From positions 10,414,596 through 10,478,595 of the forward strand of contig NC_089740.1 in assembly GCF_035083965.1 (NCBI RefSeq): 64,000 nt of DNA. Reading direction: 5' to 3'. Under the pieces are notes generated by a model that had not been told where the DNA came from, made no database searches, and saw only the letters and a list, made by a program, of their open reading frames with translations. The translations under genes were made by a program, and so were the position numbers. Every line of letters starts with the position of its first letter. Position 1 is the first letter of the stretch. Positions 35,601 through 45,139 of the stretch are shown one piece after another. This DNA is from Branchiostoma lanceolatum. Lineage: Eukaryota; Chordata; Leptocardii; Amphioxiformes; Branchiostomatidae.

Positions 35601-38600
35601 AGTTCATTTGTATGTGGTCATTGTCAATTGTCCATCAAACAAGTACTCTTGTTCCTTTCCAGAGGTTTTCCACCAGAAAAAAGACCAGGGACACCATCTG
35701 TTGTTGCTCAGGAAGAGGTACTTTCAGTCTGTTTTCTATTGTTTTTTTCTAAAAACAACTTTAAAAACAGCACAAACTAAAAGAGACATCAACACATTAG
35801 ATTGCTAGAAATATGATTTTTGGCTGGTTTCTGATAAACATACCTACAAATATTTTAATTTTGTTGCTTTTCAAATTTTCGCAGAATTATTGAGAGTCTG
35901 ACATCTTTTGTCTTCCTCTACAGAGACTCAGCCCAGTTCCAGGCCTCTCCCCGCAGGTCGTAGTTGAGAGCGAATCAGAGAGCTCCAGCTCAAGCAGGCT
36001 GGAACCAGAGACTCTAGTCGGGAGATTAGAGAAAGAAGACGACATCCTCGGAGACAAACCCGTCGAGCCAGAAGTGCATCGACGCTTGGAGGTAGTCCAG
36101 AAAAGATTTTTTGACATATTTTTAGATTTCAGTCAAACTTGTCCGTAAGTACTGAAAAGAACTTTCAAATTTGTCACAACAGACTTGTGGCCACTATAGA
36201 CAGGATTCTTACTATCTTAGTGCTTGGGTTAATGGAAAAGATAATTGAAGGGACCCAAAAGTGACCTGACAGTTGTTATATACAGTTGATTACTGGTACA
36301 GGTTTGACTGTAGACTTGGCAATGCTTTGCAACAGCTTGTACATACTTAGTTACCTTTTACTTACCTGACTTTGTAGCAATGTATTTTCATTGAGCTGCA
36401 CTCAATTCTGCCCTCAATTCTGCTAGGTGGAGCTAGAGGACTGCAGAAGAAGACTGACTCAGGAGACGAGAGCTAGGAGTGAATCAGATAGGAGACTGCT
36501 GGAGGTTGGTGCAAAAGTTTGAGTGTTTCAATAGAATTGTTTCAACTGCAAACTTAAAACAGTGAGAAACCTTCCTAGAAATCTCCTTCTACCTTCAATA
36601 TCCTTGTTTCTACCATGAAAAGTCCCCAAAGAAATACAACATGTTCATGGGTTTACAGTTACTGTAGTCAGTGTATAGTGCAGGTAAAACTAATTTTGAA
36701 AGTAACCTGCACCAGGGATGCACTTCTCCTAAACTCTGCTAGGTGGAGCTAGAGGACTGCAGAACGAGACACCAGTGCATAACAAGTACCTTTTTTGAAA
36801 TCCAGCTGCAGATAGAGAACAGCAGACTGCGCCGAGAGGTAAACGATCTACGGGAACGAGAGCGACGCAGTCTCCTGGAGGACGACCGCGTACTGGAGAG
36901 CATCGAAGCCACCTTCCAGAGGTTCTACTCCTTCTTAGACCTTCTCAAGGAGAGCGGGTAAGAATCAAGAGTTTTTGACTGAGAAAGTTTATTTTTCTAG
37001 GAAATGGAAGGTGGCAATTAGATTTGTGCCTTAAAGTTTGTTGATACCTTGTATCAAGGCGCTGCAAGATTGCATACCACCCTAAAATTTGTCAAATTTC
37101 GCATCACAATTTTTAGCTACAGTGCTAGTAACCATCTCTACTTCATAAATGTAGCAAACGTCTTTCTTCTCTGTAGACTTGGAGACCTGGCATCGCTGGC
37201 TGGGATCGACCAATCACAGCTCAACCTGGAGAGCATGAGGTTCCAGCCACGGGCCACCGTCCATGCTCCAACTACGACATCGTACGCGACCCAACCCTCT
37301 CCTTACGCTGCTACAGGCGTGTACGAGTCCGATAGAAGGGCTGGATATCTACCACACAGGTGAGTTAACCAAGGAGCAGTCTAATTTTTGCTGTCCAATC
37401 TCAGAAGACAACTGTTAACTGTAAACTTTCAAATGTTTGGGGTGGTTTAGTCTTCATTCTCCACTCCAGTGCAAAATCATGACATTGCACATAATGTTTC
37501 CTATGTATTACTACTGTACTACAAATTTGGTTCAACTGCAGTATTCCAGTGCTTCTGTACTCTGTAACAATGATTCCTTTACAAATGCTACTGATGTTTC
37601 ACCAGCAAAACATTAACAGCTCATTTTCTACCCCGTTTTTTTTGTTTCTATAGACCTCAACTGATATTGTCAATGACTTGATGAAGATGACATAGTATGA
37701 AATCTAAAGACATTCATTCCTTCCTTCATTCCTTTATATTACACCTACCTCGCTTCAGAGCTGATATTGAATTTCAATGGCCTGATATAGTGAACTATTC
37801 TACCCTTTTTGACAGTGACTACTCGAGAGATGTGGACATCAGTGAGGACTTCGGTGCTCCTTCCCCTGCCCCGATCCACATCGGCCAACCAGAGCCTTCC
37901 TCTCATCAGGAGGAGACAGAGGAGATGCCTGCAGTTGAACCGGTACTGATGATTGGCTGTCACATCTAATTTCTTACATGTAGTTTAATTATGATGTATT
38001 TTCTGCCATCTAACATTAATTGAGTAAATTCATATGCTCATTGTTGTCAATATAAATGTTTGTAAAGTTAACGTTTTCACAGTGTTTGAACTTGCGGTTG
38101 TTCATAGGTTGTTATTCTTTTCTTTTTTAGACTGGTCCTCCACAAACTCTTGCTGCTCCACAACCAGTAACTGTTGAAGAAATCAAAGAGCCAATCAGCA
38201 CACCCCTTACGGAAGACTTTGGCCGTGGAGATGCTCCATCCCCCCCTCCTGACTTCAGACCAGCAGAGGTTAGATCAAACCGTTCAAGGTCAGGATCAGA
38301 GAGATCGCGAACGTCTTCAAAATCGTCGAGATCGCGGAAGAAAAGATCTGCTGCCCAGACCTTTGCCAAGAATTCTGAAGAAGAACCGAAATCAGAGAAA
38401 TCTGAAAAGTCGGTGAAATCGCAGGCGTCATCGATAAAGACACAGTCTGTGAAATCGCACGCGTCATCGATAAAGACGCAGTCGGTGAAATCTGATAAAT
38501 CAGGCACTTTCACAAAGTCACCTGCAAGTGCAGACAGCAGCATTCAGGAAATGCTATCATTATCAGAGGGAGGGGATCCGGTATCAGAATCTCCCGAGCC

Positions 38601-38664
38601 GCTCCAAGGATTGTCATCACCCCCTGCAATTGATATTGGCACTGGAAGTGAATCCTCCTTCTAG
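29629..38664 (+). CDS. CEP78: Centrosomal protein of 78 kDa
   Basis: Sixteen coding exons in phase: 29629-29734, 30226-30366, 30583-30761, 32790-32862, 33194-33297, 33463-33637, 33885-33998, 34395-34593, 35118-35234, 35663-35717, 35924-36091, 36427-36504, 36743-36957, 37177-37359, 37759-37942, 38131-38664, giving 874 residues. The N-terminus ([20 protein letters not shown], then [12 protein letters not shown]) and a leucine-rich-repeat region ([45 protein letters not shown]) match vertebrate CEP78. [16 protein letters not shown] block, a coiled coil ([19 protein letters not shown]) and [20 protein letters not shown] follow. CEP78 sits on the centriole wall and acts in ciliogenesis. The tail is longer than in human and Ser/Arg/Lys-rich with a 12-residue duplication. 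Intron 3 holds element copy B. Confidence 0.95.
31095..32694. mobile_element. TA-flanked non-autonomous element, copy B (inverted relative to copy A)
   Basis: Starts CTCTCACCTCTCAAATAAAC and ends with the complement-like TATTTGAGAGGTTAGAG, with TA on both sides, in CEP78 intron 3. Arms carry AACGTACCGGTACGTT near 31110 and GGGGGGTACTT units near 32590-32680. The interior phrase CCCCTAACCGGGGGCCA (minus strand) is shared with copy A. About 1.6 kb, no coding capacity. Confidence 0.75.
33030..33110 (+). repeat. Partial SINE (second family)
   Basis: TGGCCCAAGGGCTATAGAAA matches the complement of sequence near 54.76 kb in the antisense tRNA-derived SINE. CEP78 intron 4. Confidence 0.45.
34090..34275 (-). 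repeat. tRNA-derived SINE, antisense
   Basis: The complement has a tRNA-like head with box B GGGTTCAAATCCC and a GAGCCTACTAG-type junction; the body relates to the copies at 4.6 and 41.7 kb. CEP78 intron 7. Confidence 0.5.
35310..35560 (+). repeat. Dispersed repeat (GGTCACT family), tandem-like
   Basis: ACAGTAGACAGGTGGTCACT recurs with several degenerate GTGGTCATC/GTGGTCGCT units; related to 8.9, 17.3 and 36.2 kb. CEP78 intron 9. Confidence 0.4.
36170..36300 (+). repeat. Dispersed repeat (CACTATAGACAGG family)
   Basis: CACTATAGACAGGATTCTTA and GTGCTTGGGTTAATGG are shared with 17.3 kb. CEP78 intron 11. Confidence 0.4.
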
Positions 38665-39539
38665 AATTTGCTATTAGAATGTTTTCAAGTAGTGAACCTC
38701 TTTGAATTGTAAGGGAAAGATTCGTAAAACGTATTCTAATTTGATTTTGTGTGATTTTAGATATAAAGCATGTTGAAAATTGCTTTTTACTAGAAAACCA
38801 AAACTACAAAATTTGAACTCAAAACTTTATTTAATTTTTACTGAGCACTCTTTTGAAATATTGTGGTCTTTTCCCTATTTGTAATGTTTTATAAACATTA
38901 GTTGAAAAAATATCATTCCAGTAACATGTTTAAGTAGTAAGTCTTAGGCATCTCTCTCTTGTAAGTTTTATCAAGATTTGTACATATGTAAAGTAAAATG
39001 AAGCCTTCTGTCGTACATATTTTTTGCATTTTGGACACTTGGAGACTAGATTTAATATCATGGTTTGTAAATCGCATTCCTAGCTGTAATTTGAAAACTA
39101 AACCACATTTTAAAAATGTGATTGTGATTATAAGATACTCCTAGTATTGTCCGCACAGACTGAGACTAATAGTACTTTGGGTTTTACACGAATAGTACTT
39201 TACATGACAAAACCACTAGTTTCACAATGTTTCTTGTTTTATATATATGACATTTAGCTAGAACATGTATAGACACTTGGAAGATCTTGTTCAACTGTTA
39301 AAGCACAAAAAGTGTGTTGAAGTCTTCAGACTAAGGCATTGTTAGTATGTAATGTTCAACATGTAATCATTCACAAAGTCTTATGAAATACAGCTGGCTT
39401 GCTTACAACAGAATCAGAATTTTCCTGGTTTGTAAGTACAACATTAGCCTCCTCTTCAGACCTTCTATGCGGCTGGTGGTTTTCAGAAACACAAATGATA
39501 TCTTTAGCTTGTTGTTACATTAATTGTCACCCATTGCTA

Positions 39540-39545
39540 AATAAA
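39540..39545 (+). terminator. Polyadenylation signal of CEP78
   Basis: AATAAA about 875 bases after the stop. The interval 38665-39540 is AT-rich, without frames, and is read as 3' UTR. Confidence 0.5.
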
Positions 39546-39776
39546 ACCATAAACCCTTGCCTTGTAACGAATAGTTGAATTGCCACATCAAAAGCAAAAA
39601 CTGATAGATACAGTAAATGTATTATAAAATGCTCGTACATTTTCTACAACTGTTACAAAAGAAATCAGTGTTTGATATGTAATTGTTATGTCATATTTAT
39701 TACTGCACAATTGATCAAATCATAAGTCGAAAGTACTGAATCAGATGTAGGAACTGTTTTGATAACAAAGATGATT

Positions 39777-39991
39777 TCATTGGTCCTTCTTGGTGTTTCC
39801 AGTCAGCTGATCCCAGTCCGGCCAATAGCGTTCCTTCATACGGATGCAGTAGGCCTGTAGGTTGGGACAGTCCTCGGTAACAATCCTGTGCATGTAGGAG
39901 TCCGGAATGGTCCACAGGATTTGTGCCAAGAGGCCAAAGACCGCAGCGTCAGCCTCGGTTGGTTCGTCTCCCATCAGAAACGGCTTAGTAC
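39777..39991 (-). pseudogene. Orphan last exon of a FAXC-like (failed axon connections) gene
   Basis: After an acceptor (TACTTTCAG) the minus strand encodes TKPFLMGDEPTEADAAVFG through ERYWPDWDQ and a stop, the GST-C-like end of the FAXC family. It is very close at DNA level to the last exon at 61340-61557. A minus-strand AATAAA follows at 39697-39702. No upstream exons were found on this strand before the plus-strand gene at 41.5 kb. It is most likely a displaced duplicate exon, or less likely the end of a gene with a very long intron. Confidence 0.7.
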
Positions 39992-39999
39992 CTGAAAGT

Positions 40000-41514
40000 A
40001 TTTATAGAAAATATTATCTCTTCAGACTTTGCTACAGACCTTGCCAACAAGCTGGTTCACAGTTTGAACTGCGCATGTTGGAGGTCAGGTAAAAACCAAC
40101 TAACTTGGAAAGTCACTTCCTTTTTCCAACCCCTACCAACTATCACAAATAAAGACACATTCATGACTTCTTGATTTATGCTATAGCTAGCTGTTCACAA
40201 AAAGACAGACAGACGGACATACACATGCACCGGAAAACAACCTTCTTGGCGTAGGTAATAAGCCAAATAACTTGAATAATTTGCTAGTAAGAGGAGTTTG
40301 GTCAACAGGTCTCTACACCAATGACCAACCAAGCCATATATCTACTTGTTGCCAATTTCTACCATTTTTCTGTCCGCCAAAAGACGTGGGCGCCACTAAC
40401 TAAGTATGATATAATGTTACAATCTTTTCTGTCGACATGTCATAATCTTTATTCTTACCCCTCCCCCTCCACTCAACCTAAATGGTTAAAAGGAATTTTG
40501 CTATGGCCAACAGTGCAAATAATGGCGTCACTGACTAGGACAACTTTTAAGTATACGGTTATAATGTTCGAAGCTTTTCTCTCGACATCAGCTTTTAAAC
40601 AGCACCAGAATAAAACGGTTACGTCGGAACAGATGGAGGTAATTCCGACATGTACATGTAGGTGTGCCTTAGAACAGCGGACGCCACTAAGTACACGAGG
40701 TTACGTAGTGACATCTTCCAAAGTAGGTTGAACTAGCCTCAAAATCAGGCTTCTTGCTGCTTTGAACGCTCTAGATCTTTTGAAGATGCTTTAGTCTCAA
40801 CAGCCAGCGTTATATCATTTGTGCGATTATATTGTGTACTCTTATTATTGCCGATTGTTTCTTCTAAATTCAAAGTGCCTGGAACAATAGCAGCGTATAT
40901 CGCATAAATATTGCATAACCGTTTGCCACAATGCATTCCTTCGACGCCTGCTTTAGAGGCTAACAGTACTGCTCATTTAACAAGTGTCAGTACTGGATAT
41001 TAACAGAGGCGTAGACCGTATCTTGTAATGATCGTGAAGCCCAAGAATTGTGTAGCACAGTACGTTATGATGACCAAAAATTTCCATTATTTTGTATATG
41101 ATAAACACAAAGCATCAAAAGAAGTGTTTTTGCCTAAATCCTTCAGCAAAATTAGACATGTTTTTCCTACAGGTGATATCATCCATCTATACAAATATTC
41201 TCACCGTGATTTTCGGCTCAGTGGAAATAGGCACAAATTTTCCCACGTTGTCGCCAGAGAACCTGCTCTCCCTACCTTTCCGACATGCGTCTGTCACGCA
41301 CATATCACGCACTAGGTGGGAAAATGTTCAAATTTAGAAACCTATAGACCAATCAGAGTTTGCCACATCATCTATCTACCTGCGTGTCAGGCCAGATATC
41401 ACCGTTTGACCGCCGCTGGAAGATCATTCTGCGAGCAGAGACGACCGTCATCGGACTGAGACAACTTGGTCAACTTTGGGGAGATCTATCTACCAGACAC
41501 AGCGACAAACAGCA
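40000..41514. other. Intergenic interval
   Basis: No supported gene. Open frames at 40321-40731 and 41028-41337 show no recognisable domain. The last few hundred bases probably hold the promoter and 5' UTR of the gene starting at 41515. Confidence 0.5.
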
Positions 41515-44500
41515 ATGGGTAATACTCAACAAGTAGCCAAGTCGCCAACTGAGGTGAGATATCAGCTATATTATGTATCATTTCTACTAGTATGTAAACG
41601 TCCCGTAGCCTTTTTGAAGCCGTAGGGGCAGTGGGTTTTTATCCACTGTGTCTTAGGGGCACCGTGCATTGGCAGTCGGAGCCCATCCTTTCTCTTTCCA
41701 CTGTCTTTTACGTATCTCCCAAACCGAAATCAGATACCCATCTTTACACCTGGGTGGACTGAGGAAACTCGTGCAAAGTGCCTTTCCAAGGCCAAAGACA
41801 CAATGTCTAGCCGGGAATGCCAGGAATCGAACCCTCGACCTCTCGATCTTGGGTCCGCTAGCCTAGTCACTCAGCCATTCGACGCCCCAAAATTCTATGA
41901 ATTAACTCAAAATGAGTTGATAAAACTTCTGAAGAAAAGTAAAAGAAAATATCCATCACAAGTAGTCAATCAAGTGTATCATAATCTGACTTTATTTCAT
42001 TTTATTTCATTTTTTTTAACTTTTGCAGGTATCTATTTGCTAAAGCCTTGGATATATCCATATCTTAGTAAACGACACTTTCAAGTAACATTGTCTTCTC
42101 TTTATCTTTTAGAACGCGCAGGACATGACTGTCAAAAAGGGACCGGGGGTAAGTGCTTCACCTTTTTAGCCCTGATAATAACGTCTGGCCCCGATCTGCT
42201 ACTCTTGTATTCAACAGTAGTTGTTCTAACGTTATAATCTAACGGTAACCAACCCGACAAAACAACCTGCGAACGATAGTTTAAAAATATATAACGAGCA
42301 ATAACGCATGTTTATATAATGAATGAAGACCTTTATTGCACATTTCTGCCACATTTGGCTAAGTACAGGTCACAACAAAACAAAATAACAAGTACAGTTA
42401 ACGGATACAAAAGAATATGACTATCATTAGATAAATTCTACTTCTCCTCGCTTTTCGGTTATAGTAGATATAAAAGAACAGACGTGTTTTTCAATGGGAG
42501 GTTTGTCTAGTCGCATTAGGAATATGAATTTTTGTACAGTACTTAAATGTGTGAAGTAGGGAAATAGGTTTTCTACAAGCTTATACAGTTCATTTCTTTC
42601 TTTGGTATATGATCCGGCACATTCTACCACAAAATGACATTCGTCTTCTATTCTATTCAAAGTACAATGTTTACATAATCGTTGTTCTAGAGCAGTGCGG
42701 GTATGTCTTCCCGTTTCAATATGTAGTTTGTGGCAGCTGATTCTTAGTCTTGTGACTGCATTCCTGTCCCTCATATTTGCATTACTTAGATATTTTTCTT
42801 CATTATATATAGTTTTAAATAGTCTATATGATCTTAACTTATTTTTGGCAGCCCCACCTTTGTTGTCGTTATGTATTTCTTTTAGAAACGTTTGGAAGTA
42901 AATGTCTTTTATCCGCTGGCCAATGGAACTAACAATTTGTAACGTATTTGTATTATATGAAATTGGAAGATGCCATAAGAAAGCAAACCCGCTCTCTTCT
43001 AAAGACTTACGTATTCCTGTCGCCCAACATTTAACACCAGATTTGTCTAGATCTAACTGACAACAGAAAGCATCTGCTTGAAAACTGTCGGCTGGCACAT
43101 TCTGGCGAAGTCCAAACAGAAAGCATCTGCTTGAAAACTGTCGGCTGGCACATTCTGGCGAAGTCTAAGGATGTATCCTATTGTTTAGCGACTGAAAAGC
43201 TAACTAGAACCAAGGAGGATAAAATAAGATCTTATTTCAACCTCCTTGCTAGAACTATTCAAAATGTGTCTTATGTTTGTTTTGTTTATTTGAAAGATCT
43301 CCATTAGTGACAGTACATGATACATACTTCACTGATTTTCTTATGTTGTTGAAGTTTTCCATTAAAACCATATCGAAAAACTGTTAGGAAAACAAGTTGG
43401 ATTAGATTTCTTTCCGATGTGTACTTACCCTGGGAACCATCCTTCTTGGTCCCGGCCCGGCAGAGCCTCTGTTCGGCAGCCCATGCAGTTCTTCCCGAGG
43501 ACCTATATTAGCACTCCCAGGATTATCAGTAGTAGGCTATACTCCCTGATGGTTCCCAGGGTAATGTGTCCTAAAAAGAAAAGAAAGACTTAGACTTGTA
43601 GACAATAATCTTAACTTCTTAAACGGTAGCTGAAAAATGTCGCTAAATTGTGTTTGTTGTTTCATGCACCTGATTTGGTCTGTGCTGTGTTACAGCTGTT
43701 CAGTGCAGCAGCTGCTGCAGCTGTAGGCATGGCGACGGTGAAAGCTGCCCCCATGGGAGCCAAGGCCTGTACCTACAGCTCACCTGATGAGACCAGGTAT
43801 GTTATACGTGTGTATGTGTGTATGTATGTAAATGTATATGTGTGTGACTGTCGTGTGTGTGTGTGCGTGTGTATGCGTGTGTGTGTGTGACCGTGTGACG
43901 TGTGTGTTGGTGTGTGTGTGTGTGTGTGCATGTATGTGTGTGTGTGAGTGTGCGTGTGTGTGTGTGTATTGTATTGAGTAAAAAGAAAGTTCCTCCCTGG
44001 TTTTATTCATCAAATGATGGCGGTTCTTCACTCTGTGTTTGATTAGCATTGACGCGGGCTACAAGACGTACCTGCAAGTCTGTTCAACCTGTCACAGGTA
44101 ACTGACTTTTCAGTTTTGTTCTTTTCTCTTCAAGTTAAAACATTACTAGAGCGTTAAGAAATTAGGTCACATTATACATAATCACAGTAGATAGTATGTG
44201 TATCCAAATCATATAAAACTGACAGAGAACGCTAGCACACCGTCCTATATAGGTTATAGTGAATCAGGATGTAATACATGTCTTGTGAAGACTACGATGA
44301 TATACATATATACTGTTCAGATATTGTCAGGGAAAATGTTCATGGCAACTATCGGTGGGTATTTACTGTAACTTACGGAAAATGCTGAGAATGAGAAGTC
44401 CAAGGCCATTTTCAAGAATCTCTGCAGACCGCGGTCAACAAGTGGTTCAAAAATGTGGTTAGAATACTAGTATAGACTGGATGACTTGTTGTAGGATGTC

Positions 44501-44587
44501 TTTACTAGGGGGCGCAACTGAATCTGTTTTGACACGGATCATATTCATTTTCTTTCATCTCTCCACAGCATGAACATGACTGACTGA
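41515..44587 (+). CDS. Small predicted protein with a cytochrome c1-like CXXCH motif
   Basis: Five small exons join in phase with good sites: 41515-41553, 42113-42148, 43696-43796, 44047-44097, 44569-44587 (TGA), giving 81 residues. The N-terminus MGNTQQVAKSPTE fits an N-myristoylation pattern (Gly2). A hydrophobic Ala-rich stretch (LFSAAAAAAVGMATVKAA) follows. The end, YKTYLQVCSTCHSMNMTD, resembles the haem-attachment site of cytochrome c1 (YKQVCASCHSM in vertebrates). The rest of cytochrome c1, including its distal ligand Met region and C-terminal anchor, is absent. Polyadenylation signal at 45130. Function unknown: it may be a truncated derivative or an unrelated CXXCH protein. The intron between exons 2 and 3 contains a LINE fragment and a MITE. 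A model built only from splice signals, so less certain than its neighbours. Confidence 0.6.
41665..41885 (-). repeat. tRNA-derived SINE, antisense
   Basis: The complement begins with a tRNA-like head (box A-like TGGCTGAGTGACTAGG, box B-like GGGTTCGATTCC) and a body with CTTGGAAAGGCACTTTG. It is in the first intron of the 41.5-kb gene. Confidence 0.7.
42320..43098 (-). mobile_element. 5'-truncated non-LTR retrotransposon, C-terminal tail
   Basis: A 223-codon minus-strand frame (43098-42427) encodes the post-RT tail of a non-LTR element: TRLRISCHKLHIETGRH, then CKHC and DECHFVVECAGSY, which look like a Cys/His cluster. A minus-strand AATAAA and a CATT-rich end follow at about 42320-42335. The RT core is missing. 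At its upstream edge a 53-bp direct duplication occurs (43062-43114, 43115-43167). Confidence 0.8.
43428..43561. mobile_element. Short TA-flanked MITE
   Basis: The 134-bp unit begins CCCTGGGAACCATC and ends with its complement GATGGTTCCCAGGG, with TA on both sides. No coding capacity. Confidence 0.65.
43808..43972. repeat. (GT)n microsatellite
   Basis: About 165 bp of interrupted TG/GTGTGC repeats starting some 11 bases after the donor at 43797 of the small CXXCH gene. Confidence 0.9.
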
Positions 44588-45129
44588 TCCCGTTCAACGG
44601 AAACAGGCACTGTGATGACGTCAGAAAACTTCACCTGGCAGGCAGGCGGAAGTGACGTCATGTAGAAAGTAGTAAGATGTAGAGAATGTGACGGGCCGCT
44701 AATTATCACATATATCCAACTTTCCGTTTAAAACTGGACCGTTTATACATTGTAACTAGTGTATCCATTCCTTTCGACCCTTCTACATAATACAGATATC
44801 TCCATACTGCGCATGACAAAACTGGCATTGCAATTTCACAGACGAGGAAAGATAGGAACTGTTCTAGTTCAGTGCTTGCAGTAACGACATGCATAAGCTT
44901 CGTTGATTAAGTTAGAATATCATATTTCCGAATAACATCTTAATACAGATGAAGCAACAGATCAAACCGATTCTGCTTAGCAAACAGTATTAATTTAGTA
45001 AAGCAAAATGGCGACATATATGAATACTGTAATTTCCAGAGCGGCAATGTCACTGTAGTTGAGAATTCAAAAAGGAACAAACAATGGTAACGTGAAAATG
45101 TAACTATGACTGTTACTGCTTTGTGCTGT

Positions 45130-45135
45130 AATAAA
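45130..45135 (+). terminator. Polyadenylation signal of the CXXCH gene
   Basis: AATAAA 543 bases after the stop at 44587; no other plus-strand gene intervenes. Confidence 0.45.
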
Positions 45136-45139
45136 ATCT

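Noticed and set aside
37645-37695. Extra CEP78 exon after a CTATAG acceptor
   Set aside because: In the required phase it reads nine codons and then a stop, whereas skipping to 37759 keeps the conserved frame into the last exon.
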